A stretch of DNA of 64,000 nt from Xenoacremonium recifei (lineage: Eukaryota > Ascomycota > Sordariomycetes > Hypocreales > Nectriaceae), in contig WOFQ01000004.1 in NCBI GenBank assembly GCA_012184525.1, forward strand, positions 62,001 through 126,000, in the 5' to 3' direction. The position numbers and the translations under genes were made by a program. The notes beneath the pieces are model-generated. The model searched no databases. It was not told the origin of the DNA and saw only the letters and a list, made by a program, of their open reading frames with translations. Shown in pieces: positions 52,171 through 64,000 of the stretch (its first letter is position 1; every line of letters begins with the position of its first letter).

Positions 52171-54616
52171 ATGTCGACGATTCAGCAGCTTAAGAACTTC
52201 ATCCGTCACGGTATGCGCTCCCCAGACTGGTATCCTACTGGGGCTTGGTCCAGATCCAGACCTTGCCCGTCGCTCCTCTTTGTCCCCCTCCGTGTCTCAC
52301 CTGTCCGTATGTACTGACTCTTGGCTCGGCAACAGGGAAGCAAGCCCGCGTCGTCAACGAAGACCCCTCGCGCAGGAACGATGTAGCTCTCCCTCAACAA
52401 CCAGCTCCCGTTCAACAGAAAGCCATGCCCGTCTCCGAGCCCGTCTACGGCCAGCACGTCCCGGCCCAGGAGCCCGCCGAGGCCTACTCGGAGGCCGTTC
52501 TCAACGACCAGAACCGCGTCGCCCAGGCTGGCAACGCCGCCGCCCACCATGCCGAGCCCGCCCAGCAAAAGGCCTCCTCCAAGAGCAAGCGCATCGATGA
52601 TGCCAACCTCGCCAAGCTCGTCGCCGAGGAGAACGCCAGCAAGAGCAAGTTCCCCAAGTACCCAGGCCTCGAGCGCTGGGACCTCGTCGAGAAGATGGGC
52701 GATGGCGCCTTCAGCAACGTCTACCGCGCTCGTGACACTACGGGCGAGCACAGCGAAGTCGCAATCAAGGTCGTCCGCAAGTACGAGATGAACAGCATGC
52801 AAGTGAGTTTGCCCAGGGCTGTCGTTTGTGTCTCTTTTCTGCGTCGCCCTTTCCTTTGTATCTTATGTCTTTTCTGCTGCGTGTGATTTGTTTGCGCTCG
52901 TTCTCTTCTTCTTCTTCTCTCCCATTTACCAACGCGAGGGGTTCCCCCGTCATAGGGAAACAAGCATTTACATCCGGACTTCAAGAAGGTCCCGAAAGCT
53001 GCAGAGGTGCGAGAAACACTTTCCTATCTCTCTATTTCCTTTCTTCTTGAATATTTTTCAAGCGTTCGATTCGCCGTCCTCGTCTGCTTAGTTGCGTGTG
53101 TTGCATATACTCGACGAGGACGGCGAAAGATCCGTGCCCAGAACAGAAGATGCTGACCAATCCATCACAGCGTTCCAACATCCTGAAGGAGGTTCAGATC
53201 ATGCGACAGCTGGATCACCCCAACATTGTCAAGCTCGTCGAGTTCTCCGAGTCAAGGCAATACTACTACATCGTGTTGGAGCTAGCTCCCGGTGGCGAGC
53301 TCTTCCACCAGATCGTTCGCCTCACGTATTTCAGCGAGGAGCTCTCGCGACACGTTATTGTCCAAGTCGCCAAAGCTCTCGAGTATCTGCACGAGGAGAA
53401 GGGCGTTGTCCATCGGTATGTCGATCATTATCGCCATCTTTCAACTATCCTCATCACTTTGCACATTTTCAATGACTCTCGTCAATGTTCATAATGCCCC
53501 TCCTGACGTCATCCCTGTTCGCCCCCTTTTATCGATGAGCGACGATCACTGACTCAGACAAGTGACATCAAACCCGAGAACATCCTGTTCAACCCCATAC
53601 CATTCGTGCCGTCCAAGCACCCAAAGCCCAAGCAGCCTGGTGATGAGGACAAGGTCGACGAAGGTGAATTCATCCCGGGTCAGGGCGCCGGCGGCATTGG
53701 CCAGATCAAAATTGCCGATTTTGGCCTTTCCAAGATTGTCTGGGACAACCAAACCATGACTCCCTGCGGTACTGTCGGATACACTGCTCCTGAGATTGTC
53801 AAGGATGAGCGATACTCCAAGTCTGTCGACATGTGGGCTTTGGGCTGCGTCTTGTACACCCTGCTCTGTGGCTTTCCCCCATTCTACGATGAGAGTATTG
53901 AGGTCCTCACTGAGAAGGTGGCTAGAGGCCAGTATACCTTTCTTTCGCCTTGGTGGGACGACATCTCCAAGTCAGCACAGGACCTGATCAGCCATCTCCT
54001 CACTGTGGACCCGGAGAAGCGGTACACTATTCAGGAGTTCCTTGCTCACCCCTGGATCCGAGCCAGTGGGCCAACTCCCCGCGAGGAGAAGAAGAAGCCT
54101 GAGGGTATGCTGCGAGCCTTCGATGCTACTAAGTTCGAGGACGCCGGCAAGCGGTACGATTTCCGATCACCCGGAGCCGTCAACCTTCGCGAGGTCTTTG
54201 ATGTTGGTTATGCCGTCCACCGTCAAGAAGAGGAAGGCAAGCGACGTGCCCAAATAGGAGCCAAGGGTGGTCCAGCCAGATTTCTTGGTGGACTCAACGA
54301 GGAAGACGAAGAGGACCAGGATCAAATGCAAATCGACGGGCAGGAGGAGCAGAAGCCCAACGCTGCCACTCGCGCATTGGAGCAAAGCATGCGGAAAGCC
54401 AACATCCGGGATCAAGAGAACGTCAACCGGGGACGAGAACGCGAGAGAGCTGGGGGCGCCGAGAGAGGATACGGCCAGCACTCCGCTGCAGTCACTGCTG
54501 CCGCTCGGCAACAGGTCCGCGAGCGGAACCGTCAGAAGGGCGCGTTCGAGCTCAACCTGGACAACGCCACGCTGCTGGGCAAGCGAAACAAGAAAGTTCC
54601 GGTCATGGGGGCATAG
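52171..54616 (+). CDS. CaMK-group kinase, SRK1/RCK2-type (Hog1 pathway effector), five exons
   Basis: This family is phosphorylated by the Hog1/Sty1 stress MAP kinase and acts on translation and cell cycle. Exons are 52171-52210, 52336-52802, 52956-53006, 53171-53415 and 53563-54616; introns are 125, 153, 164 and 147 bp. The product is 618 residues. It starts MSTIQQLKNFIRHGKQARVV, typical of the family. Kinase domain: MGDGAFSNVY (134-143), Lys158 in VAIKVV, the 17-residue exon GNKHLHPDFKKVPKAAE, HRDIKPEN (267-274), a Lys/Pro-rich insert at 280-314, DFGLS (320-324) and GTVGYTAPE. The tail is acidic then Arg-rich and ends KKVPVMGA. The last acceptor is AAG, less common, but it alone restores HRDIKPEN. 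The frame stays open past the stop (next entry). Confidence 0.93.
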
Positions 54617-54874
54617 GGGCCCAATGATGTAGTAGAATCTCTACCGAAGATGACACAGGCTGTCGACGGGGCTACCGAGCCGGCATGGCCGGGAACCCCT
54701 CTCGTAAGCCCACCTGCGGATCATGTCCTCTTCTTTCCGATGGACGGCTTCGAATCACCTGCACATTGCAGGCGTGAACCGCCAGCAATTACTATACGCG
54801 AAGTCAGTCCTTCCTCGACGTTGGGCGATCTACTGACGGACCCCGACATTGTGGATGAGCGCCCTGGTCAGTAG
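54617..54874 (+). other. In-frame open extension after the RCK2-like stop codon
   Basis: After the TAG at 54614-54616 the same frame continues for 85 sense codons to TAG at 54872-54874. The translation is protein-like (FFPMDGFESPAHCRR, ITIREVSPSSTLGDLL, DPDIVDERPGQ). It contains an ATG at 54650 that would start a separate 74-residue frame. It may be chance, a readthrough extension, a small downstream ORF or an alternatively spliced tail. The context after the stop (G) is not the strong CTA readthrough context. Confidence 0.35.
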
Positions 54875-57800
54875 TAGCATGTGATGGAAGATTACGTTGC
54901 GGCGCATGGAGTTATAGGTCCTGTACCCTAGGCCAAGGGACATCAAGGGTATTCTGTCTTTTTCATCATTCTGCTATTGTTAATTTTCTCCCTCCTCACT
55001 CATCCGTGTTCTGGCAACGTGAGGAGCCCTTTTGGTCTGGCATTTTTTGTAACGGGAGGTCGGACTGTGCAACAAACTATCATACATCAATAGGCTGGGA
55101 GTTCTTTGGTAAATCCTTTATGACGATGATACTGGGCGAGGGGTAACACCGAAGAGAGAGAGATAACATGAATGTTTACTGTTCTCGTGTGAGATTAGAG
55201 ATATTGTATGAGACTTGATATAAACGCATCATCTAAACTAAAGCATGGGTTATTTTCTGTTCAAAAGTGTGTGGTTTCCTTTCCCTAGAGATATTGACGT
55301 CAAGTTTTTGCGATCACAACATCTACAAAGGATTTAAGCCAACCCCTGATTCTCAGCTCGTGAACTTACATATTACTAGAACACGTCACTGTTGCTATTG
55401 AATGCCGCTGACACCTTGATACACATGGTGTGATGTTCGTAATCTTCAAAAAAGTAAAATATAGCGACGTACTGTCTCTGGATGGCCTAGCCTGGACTAA
55501 AGCAAACGATATGAGCATGAAGAAGACGAAGTAAACGGTCTACTGAGAATTGTAGTCAAGACACCTATCAACATATCGTGGTCAACGTCTTTTCTACCTT
55601 CGATCATAGCTGAATGTTGGCTTCGTCGAGTGCATAATGAACTGCGTCCGCAATACGCTATTCTTTGACTTTATCACGATGATTTGAGGGTTTATCCAAT
55701 CTCGCGATCAATACAGAGTGTACTTGGTATGTTCATCAAACAAGACAGCCCTTGTAGAGAAACATGCCCATGGTCACCAGTGTCAGAACATCAGGGATGA
55801 GAATCCCCTCGTGCAATCAATTTACCTTCAACTTCCATCAATGAAAGTAAGGGAAATAATCGCAATCAATTTTCAAGTGAAATTGCCATCCGTCACAGGG
55901 TGCGAGCCATCAGAAAACATACCTCCCTTTTCGACTCACTCTGCAGGGCAGGATGATAAAGGGATTGCCGCAGGGATCGGATGAAATGCTCCACGGTGCC
56001 TGCAGCTTGTGACCCTGGATCTAGCATCAGCAGAATCATGGTTCCCTTGGTTCACTCTCTGGCCAACGGTTCATCAAGGGTGAGTATGCTCCGCCATATA
56101 ATCTCGGTTCGCTTGAGGCAAGATCAAAGTTCGGCTGCTGTCTAAGAGGCCTCTCGTACTCGTCATTGGAGGGACATGAAGGGCTCGCAGTGATCGACTG
56201 TCATGGATTAGAGGCACGCTGCACACTTACTCCCGTCAGCAGCCTATAGAACTTACTACTGCACATGCCCGGAGAGAGAGCATGCACGGTCCCTTCTCAT
56301 CAACTTGAGACTGTAATTCCCGAGTCCCTGGCTCACTCCCTCCTGGTCTTCCAAGCCAGAACCCTAGGGTTCTCTCAACTCTTCCGACAACGCCCCGCAC
56401 TTGATTTAGTGTGGGCTTGAGGGCCGAGCAGCCAACTGCCATGTGGAGAAGCGGCTCCTTCAGCTGGCTGTTGTCAAGCCAAAAGACCCAGAAGTGAAGA
56501 ATCGAGGCATGATAATTGCTGCAGGCCAGGGTAGGGTAGGCCCGGCAGGGCATGCCAGCAAGGACAACGTCCCTCCCACCCAACAGAACAGAACAGGTTA
56601 ACGCACGCCCTAGAGATGTGGCTCCAAGGATCGAGACTGCCGAGCGTGCGCCACACCTAACGGCCAAGAGAGTGAATGCCCACCCCAGCAACGTCCAGGT
56701 CCGTGCTATTGGGTGTGCCGCGTGAGCTGCCATCTGTACATACGTCCGGTACGGTACGGGGCTTTCCTGCGCAACACGTGGGCGGGCGTTCCAAGACGGG
56801 CAATCGAGGGCATGTACTCCCTACTAGCACTGGCACCAGCCGCGAGAGCGAGACGGCGTTGGGAGGTTGACAAGCAATTGGTGGGATTTAGCGAGGAGAC
56901 GAGAAGCAGATGGTGTCAGCTTTGCTCATCCCGTCCCGAATAGACTAGGGCGTCCACGCGGCGCATGGGCGAACGGGAGGTTGGCCGCATTTGCGAACAG
57001 CATCTCGTGTAATGGTGATTTCAACTGAGGCGCGTGCCGGGCCGAGGCATGGCTGGCAGGGTCGAGCGTGGGACGGCCTCATGGGAGACTGTGGCGTATG
57101 ACCGTCCTTTGATTTCAGCATCCCAGTCGGGACCAGATCATGGGTCCTCGTCGTCGCCGACTCAACTCCATCTCGCACATGACGTTGACGCAATCGCAAT
57201 TCCGTCTTGATTAGGGCATTGAAAATCCGCCCCTCACGTATGGAGGGCATCCCTGGTCACGATGAGAGCCCGCGGCGAATGATCCCGAGAGCGAGAGTCT
57301 AGATGTGTTAGAGCTTCAACGTTCTAACAACCGTTGCAGCCTCTGGCGCCGATCACTGCGCGCAGGCCTGCCTTAAATCTTGGGGCCATGTCGATTCTCG
57401 GGTGATGAGCAGATGGGCTCATGGAGAGCTAGCAGGGGTTGTGCTGATCTTGTAGCTTCAACACCAAAGAGCGCTGGGCTGGAACGAGCGCGAGGACAGG
57501 GGAGCTGTGTTTGACGAGCAAGCCCGACGCCCCGAGGGCGACGAAAGCTTTACGTGTCGGGTATCGACTATTTCCCGAGTGGACTTTCATTTGCGCTCCA
57601 GGAAGTCGAGGTCTAAGATGAGGCTGCGCGGCGTCGGATAGCCGCATAGATTGTGCAATACAGCATCGCTTAGCATGTTACGACAGGAGTCGAGGGTCGT
57701 AACGTGCTTCCAGCGCAGGTCGCCGGCCAAAGGAAAGGCTTCCGGGAGAAATAATCTCGGAAAGCTGCTGATAGAGGAGCCCGACTTCGTATTCTAATTT

Positions 57801-59591
57801 TGCCATCAGCAAGCAGGGATCGTAGACGGCTCTGTAATTGTATTTGGGCGTGTAAGAGCTGAAAATATCCTTCTTGTTGCGAAGTCAAATGTGATGTAGT
57901 AGACGCTTGTGTCGATGCTTCTTCCATGCCAAACGTCGCAATGCCTCTATTGAACATCACTGCGTGATCGACCGGAGTACGAAGCGTAGTAAAACCATCT
58001 GATGCTGCACACCTTGAGTGTCGTAGAGACGGAGCTGTAGAGTTGGACTCGACCACAAGCATCAATATTGACGGGACAAAGGGGCCATTCCTCGCGTGCG
58101 TTGATCTTGGGCGTACCACGTAACACGACTCTTCCCGCCCAACTGGACCACTGAATTCTCTCATCCTGCCGGAGGGCTGCATATACTTCCCACCAGGCAA
58201 TTGTCGAGAGGACCTACTCGGAACGGGAAGATGCCAAGATATGTGTTCAATCGGCGAGCTGAGCTCAAAGACCGCTGTTCCGTGTCACACCGCCTTTTTA
58301 TACCTGGTCAAATTTTAGATGCTGTGACGGCAGCGTCCTGTACTGTTTTGGTTACGGCTCTTGCTGGGGTTGTTCATGACTGCCTTTAGCTGGTAAAGCA
58401 CCGGATGTGACTAGACGTTTCATTTCTAGGCTGACAAATAGTTGTCGAGGTATGCGATTGACTGCTCGTAGTGACTCGGGGAGCTGCCTGGGACTCGAAA
58501 ACCGAGAGCAGGTTCATCGAAAATCGAGATTTGGTGGTACTGACTTAGACTGACGCCGAGCTGATCACTATCACTAACACACTAGCCGCAGATTCACTCG
58601 ATGCGCCAGTGAACGGCAGGGCCGAAGGTTGAGACTAAGGCGGTTAACTAAGCGAAGCATGTGGCTGACTGGAGAGAGCTACTGCAACAAGCCACGTTAG
58701 AGAGGATATGCTCAAGTCCCTAGGTATGTAGCTCTGGTGAGCCCGACTTGGCAATTCCCTTTTTGCACTCCTGGACAACAAGAGAAGACGCGTGAGTCCC
58801 CTCGGGCAGGTTATTAACGGGGGGTTTGAACCAGCAATGAACTTTCATCGCTTCAACCGCATGCCCTGGTGATCAGCACTGCCAGAAGAAAGATCGGTCA
58901 AGGCGTTGCATCGTGGGGAGAAGAGGGCAGACCTAGCCAAGTTGAACGTTGGTCATGAGATGCAAGGTAGGGAATTAGCTTGTGCGCTTGAGGCTGGATG
59001 CTGGGGCTGGTGCTGGCGGGGTGTGGATCGAGCATCACAGAACCTCGTCGGCCACATGGACCAGGGCCGGGCTCGAGTTGACGGGCTAGCTGCAGCGGCC
59101 CCGATTGGCATCTGAGCGACAACACTAGAGCTCTCAGCAGCTCCTCAGAGAAACAGAGAGGCAAGACCGTGAAGCAGAGCACCGCCACCGTTGAGCTTTC
59201 GAGCTCTGGGTGTGCATGCTTCGTAGGGCAGATGGCGGTGTTAGACCAGCAGCGCTAGTAGGTAAGCGTGGCACAACGAGGTCGATGGAGGTCGGCGTTT
59301 GACTCGCTTCCGTCCGATCTGGCAAACCATCCACGCGAATTTCGACTACGAAGGGGCCAATTCAAAGAGGCGACAGCGGTAGACGCTTGTGGAGATAGCC
59401 TCGAACCTCAGACGATGAATGTCATTGCGGGTTGGCCAGTGGAGGCAGGTTCATCGGGGTGGGCGAGAGACAGGGACCGATCGGAGCAGCGCAATGCAGC
59501 GGCCGGCCGGGAGATTTGACTGCGTGATGATGATGACGATGCTGGTGACGAGCCGAATTGGCCGTCTCATCGATGCTGGGGGCTGCTGGAC

Positions 59592-59615
59592 GGGACTGGA
59601 CTGGACTGGACTGGC
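59592..59615 (+). repeat. GGACT pentanucleotide repeat
   Basis: Four near-perfect copies of GGACT/CTGGA. Confidence 0.85.
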
Positions 59616-59918
59616 CAGAGGAGAGGATCCGCGCAGAGACGCCCGCTGGAACATCGCCAGTCCATCGGCGTCTCCTCTCGCTCGTCTCGTCTGGGGGGAG
59701 CTGAACTCAACAAGTGGGACGGACGGACGCTGGAGGTTTGGCCCGTTAGTGAGGTGTTGGCTGACTGGCGGAGAGTTGCTTTTTCCTTTCCTCGTCTGGT
59801 GGGCGTTAATTCCGCTGGCGTCTTACGGAGTACTGTGCTGAGATGCAGCGTCCGGAGTGCCTGTTCTGGTAAGGATTCGAGGACCGGCGAGAGGTACATC
59901 CCTCTTCCCTGGATGTCA

Positions 59919-59941
59919 GGTTTGGTTTGGTTTGGTTTGGT
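59919..59941 (+). repeat. GGTTT pentanucleotide repeat
   Basis: Four to five perfect copies of GGTTT. Confidence 0.9.
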
Positions 59942-60681
59942 TCGTGAGGATGGGAACCTGGAGGCACGACGTCTGGATGCACTAAGAGGTCAGAAAATGG
60001 AGGGGCTGATGAGGGGAAGGCACCGAAGGGAAGGCGCCAGTCGACCCTTGCAACGGTCATCCATGGAGGAAGGCGAAACGCACCAAACAAGCAAGAGTGA
60101 GGGGGTGCCATCGCGTTTCAGATGTCCCAATTTCGACCGGGGGGGCAGGATCAGCCGGAAGGGCGTCCGTGCGCCCCAGAGGCACGTCTCTCCAGGCAGG
60201 CCCTGTGGCTCAGTGGTTGAGTGGATCTTTCTTCGCTATGAGCGTCCGTCTGACAACCGCAACTGGTCTGATTATTAAGGTAATACGGAAGGTAGCAAAT
60301 GTACCGTAGTTGACTGAACCCTGGGCGCCTTCCATCCTTCGCCTTGTTTTCATGCGGGGTTTTAAACGCAACCTGCAAGACGTGCATGCGCTCCGTTCAG
60401 GTCCCGTGTTATACGGAGGCGGCCGTAGGACGGTGCACTCAGATTGATGGTATCCGTCCTCGTGATCACAACATGCAGGAGCCCTATCGAATCATCCGTG
60501 GCAACGTATTTCACATTCCTGAGTCGAAATTGACGTGAGCCTCCGGATGGTTGACAGAGTTTTCGACAGGGGCCTGCTGTGTGACTTGGGTTCCCGCGCA
60601 TTCGCACTTCTGCGTGGTCTTCGAGGGACTCCGTAATGTGCTCACCATTACATGACCTTACATACACCGTTGACACAACTG

Positions 60682-60702
60682 GTCTCGTCTCGTCTCGTCT
60701 CG
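60682..60702 (+). repeat. CTCGT pentanucleotide repeat
   Basis: About four copies of CTCGT. Together with the other pentamers it shows a bias toward five-base repeat units in the gene-poor parts. Confidence 0.85.
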
Positions 60703-63700
60703 CCTGCTAGTCTCGCTTTGGACAACCTACCCTTCGAATCCCTGGACATTCGTGAGCACTTGTCTATTAGTCCATCCGACATGCATTCTGTATCTCCGCT
60801 GCTTGCCAATGCATAAGGGATGGAGCACTCCGGTAATAATGAATCGGGAATCTCAAACACGGCATTGCATATAGCCTACCTAGTCTGGAGGTGAGCCCCG
60901 TCACCGCTTATTCTTGCTTGTCCGGACATCTAAGTACCGCAAACACTTTATTCGAAGACACCAAGTCTCCGCAGTCAGTCAGAAAGATGCTGCGATTATC
61001 AACGGAGGTCCAGTGAGGGGACACTCGTCGCGGAGACAGTCGTCGCTTCGCCGGGGCCACTGCCATGTGCCGGCAAAATGCCATGTTTCCTCTTTGACGC
61101 TGGTGCTGGTACTTACACACCAGCTGATGAACCCAACAGATGGGGGTGATCGACAAGAGCTGGGGGAGATGTGAGCTGAGCTTTCCATGTGCGTTGTACA
61201 TACATACCATACCTGGAATAGGTGCATACATTAGACTTGGAAGCATTGGCAACCTGTCCTATAGGCTTGAGGCGCGGATCATGGCTGGATGTCAGCGGTG
61301 CGGGTAATCGGGCTGCGTCACATCATCAGAAGCATCATTAGCATACAACAGTCCAAAGCAAGGTAATCAGGGCCAGTGAGGTGATAGCACTGTAGCACAT
61401 TGCATGCTATTTTCAGCTCCTTGTGCAACGGCCACTCCGTTCAATTCTCTTCTTTTGGTAAAACCGCCGAATTGATGGTTGCTTCCTCGACGTTTCGCTG
61501 GCTCTTCTTTTCCATCTGAGGCTCCTGTTGGTCACAACACGGGCATGCGACAAGGCTTCTCCTGGAAGCCTGTCATCGGAATCGCACCCGCCACTGCCGT
61601 CTCCGAAGCCAGCATCAGAGTGCGTCACATTTGAATCTCGGCTGCAGACTGACTGACGACGCAGTGGGTTGGAGAGACTGCTCGACCCCTCGTTCATTTT
61701 GACACCATACGTACCAGAGGGTCAATAGTTGTCGACCTCACCCGCGTAACAGCAGGCGCTGTCCGAGAAATTTTGGGTCTTTCTCGACGGTGCCGCGGGA
61801 AGAGCCCGCTTGCTCCCGTTCGTCTGCGACAGTAGGAATGATGGTTAACTAAACGAGGCCAAAGGCGAGACAGACCGAAACAAGACAAGAGACAAAGAGC
61901 CGCGAGCCAATTCGACTGGGTTGCAACGTTGACTAGTTGTCAATGTCTTGCCTTGCTGTGCCGCTCGCTGACCTGGGGTTGCTAGCTGGATTCAGTCGCT
62001 CGAAGATTCTATCATCATCGTGGCTTCGACAGCTACCTCCCCAGCCACTTTGTGACAGCGGCTTCTCTCAAAGCCACCGTGGGCTGAAGCAATCGATTGA
62101 TCGGACAAAGTCTAAGACATCTCCCGCTCGCCTGGATTTTTCCGTCGATCGTGCCCAATTCTGAGGCCTTTTGGGGCCATTGTCCCGATGCGACATGGCG
62201 CATTCGCGATGCCCTGGCCCACATCCATGCAGATGGTCAAACACAACCATGATCCGATGTTACCTCGATAGCGATAGAGGAGACGTGCAGTGGGTACGGG
62301 AGGCTGATTTCCCTCATCCCATGAGGCGCATGGGATTTGGCTTGTGGCGACTGCAGAACTTGAAGCGAGCAGCCAAGCGCCGCCCGGTGAAAAACAAGCC
62401 ACACTGACCTGTCTTGTCCTATCCAGTCTCTTGCCCGACTGGACCTTGGCCCCCCCGGATGACTTCAATGGGTGACCGGGGTGTTCTGTTGACAAGCATG
62501 ATGGGACGAAGCCTTCCAGGATCGAATTCGCTCGTGCCTCCATTGTCTCAAACCCTCAATTGCCAGCGCATCTGCAAGGGGAAGGGAGACGTGCGTATGA
62601 GCCGCAGGTAAAGACCTGGCCAGATGAGATAGTTGTCTCGCGGAGCTGCGTGTTTGCTCATTGCTTGCAGCTCACAGCTCGCTCCTCTGCCGTCAGCCAA
62701 CAGCGCCGACAGAAACAGACGAGACTCTGAGCCAGAGCGGGTTGGCCATCTTTGTCTGGCCCGCCGCCCGCCCGTTTCCACTAGATGGACGGGTGTGGTC
62801 GTTGACCCGTGGGGCGCAAGTGAGCAGGGATCCGTCCAAGCCAGCGCGTGGCTTTGCTTGGCCCGGCTCGACGATCAGTTGGGTCACGTCCTGTCATCGT
62901 CTTGTGTTGAAGGTGGCTTGCCTGGGCCTGCCCTGGTCTGGGTGAATGAGCTGGGTTGCTTCAGCCGCGCAAAGCTTGCCTGGCTTTGGTTGGCACCGGC
63001 TTCCAGACCGGTGCGGAGATGAATGACAAGGTTGGGCATCGCCGTCAGAATCGGCCATGGCAGATTGGCAAACGAGGAGGCCGCGAGCTGAGGTTGATGA
63101 TGAGAATGGATGATACCAACGACCTGTCTGTGGCTGGGCATCAACCTTCAGTGGCCTGAGAATAGACTTTGGCCCGCCGGTTGCGAAACGGTTGCCGAGA
63201 CCATGTTAGTTGGTTGCTGTCCGACGAACTTTTGTTTAACCTACTTACCTACCTCATCAATAACATGCCAAGGATGGACTGGAGGTCAGGGAAATTTGCT
63301 GGTGATGAAGGTGCTGAGAGAGTGTTCCAAGTTGATTTCGCCGGTCGTGTCTTCCATGTAAGAGAGAGCAGGCACCTTCCTGCCACTTTTTGTGTGATAG
63401 CCCATGCCTGTTTCCCTTTTGGTTCTTTGAAGTTGGATCCTCGGGAAGGAAGGAGCAGTGCTCGAGTCAGTGTGAGATTATGGGAAAGAGCTTCAGTAAT
63501 CAACACGCACGTCCATGCGTCGACAACCTCCATCCATCAGCAACAGGCAATCCAGATCTAGCCCATCAACAACTCGAGCTTGCTTGCATGTCCAGTCCAC
63601 CCTCCTCTCCAGCCACAGTTCGTCTCACACCCTCACACCCCCCATCCCCATTTTACTACCCTGGTCCCCTTGTCGATTCCACACTCCAAAAGTCGCATTC

Positions 63701-64000
63701 TAAAACGTTGGCCTCGAGATCCACGCCCACTTCCCGCCGATTCAGCGTCTCCCGCGAGGCCGAGACCCAAGTGGACGTCCGTCAAACTCGACTAGATCGA
63801 CCCTGCATCCTTGCTCTGAAGCATGGGCCTCTGTCACGGCTGCCCAGAAAAATCCCCATTCTTTCTGAGGTTTGAGCCCCGAGAGGAGAGACCCCCGGTT
63901 TGGCGTTGGCGCCTTCATCCCTTCATCATCGCCAAAGATGACGGTGCGCATCAGCCTGGGACAGACGACAAGGAAGAAAGTAGGGAGAAAAACAAAAAGT

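Larger units (their letters stand above)
54875..64000. other. 9.1-kb terminal region without supported genes
   Basis: No frame here shows a recognisable domain or a convincing multi-exon chain. The longest frames (56236-56733 minus, 57670-58200 minus, 59754-60278 plus, 63390-63875 plus) have unremarkable or low-complexity translations. The left part (54950-55950) is AT-rich; the rest has ordinary composition. GGACT (59592-59615), GGTTT (59919-59941) and CTCGT (60682-60702) repeats occur. A degraded tRNA-like trace lies near 58811-58880 (minus). The CT-rich end after 63500 resembles the leader of a gene starting beyond the window. The region may be the upstream control region of such a gene. 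Confidence 0.4.

Noticed and set aside
57670..58200. 176-codon minus-strand frame
   Set aside because: Composition is nearly protein-like, but no motif, no neighbouring exon with matching phase and no promoter were seen.
58811..58880. tRNA-like trace on the minus strand (GGTTCAAACC box, an anticodon-like arm with TGA in the loop, short variable hairpin)
   Set aside because: The anticodon stem needs a bulge, the T stem pairs poorly and no 5' acceptor strand matches GTTAATA. At best it is a decayed serine-type tRNA; tRNAscan-SE would decide.
60198..60280. TGGCTCAGTGG, a good match to a tRNA A box
   Set aside because: No B box or T arm follows within tRNA length.

Overview
The window is nuclear DNA of a filamentous ascomycete. 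Genes carry short introns (46-77 bp is typical here) with GTRNGT donors and CTAAC-like branch points, and coding GC is high. The protein set (fungal SLX4, Nej1/XLF, cactin, an SRK1/RCK2-type kinase, a BIM1-like copper protein, GPI-anchored Ser/Thr-rich proteins) fits a Sordariomycete, probably Hypocreales. That placement is my inference from protein character, not from a search.

Bases 1-9.6 kb are gene dense and rich in DNA-repair genes. They hold a tiny TATA-driven spliced gene, SLX4 (minus), RPS21 (plus), a CPD photolyase (minus) and an XLF/Nej1 end-joining factor (plus). Bases 9.6-15.3 kb have no convincing gene. Bases 15.3-22.1 kb hold a forkhead transcription factor and a cactin-family splicing protein, both minus; a long inverted-repeat element sits inside a cactin intron. 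Bases 23-31.3 kb hold a BIM1-like copper protein, a divergent protein kinase, an acidic protein of unknown function and a second GPI-anchored secreted protein.

Bases 31.5-36.9 kb hold a short ORF of uncertain status and two serine peptidases of different clans (S33 and S9) that diverge from a 427-bp spacer. Bases 37.5-49 kb are a metabolic and transport stretch: FAD amine oxidase, class II aldolase, large secreted repeat-like protein, DUF1275 membrane protein, and a Dal5/allantoate-permease-type MFS carrier. Bases 52.2-54.6 kb hold a five-exon SRK1/RCK2-type stress kinase, whose frame stays open for 85 codons after its stop. The last 9.1 kb has no gene I can support.

Splice sites were placed by eye so that frames and family motifs join. 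The places most worth a second look are the cactin-intron foldback element, the open frame after the RCK2-like stop, the tiny gene at the left edge, the LG-x-IG repeats in XLF, the interrupted forkhead domain, and the two gene deserts. I saw no CRISPR array, no rRNA gene, no complete tRNA gene and no intact autonomous transposon.
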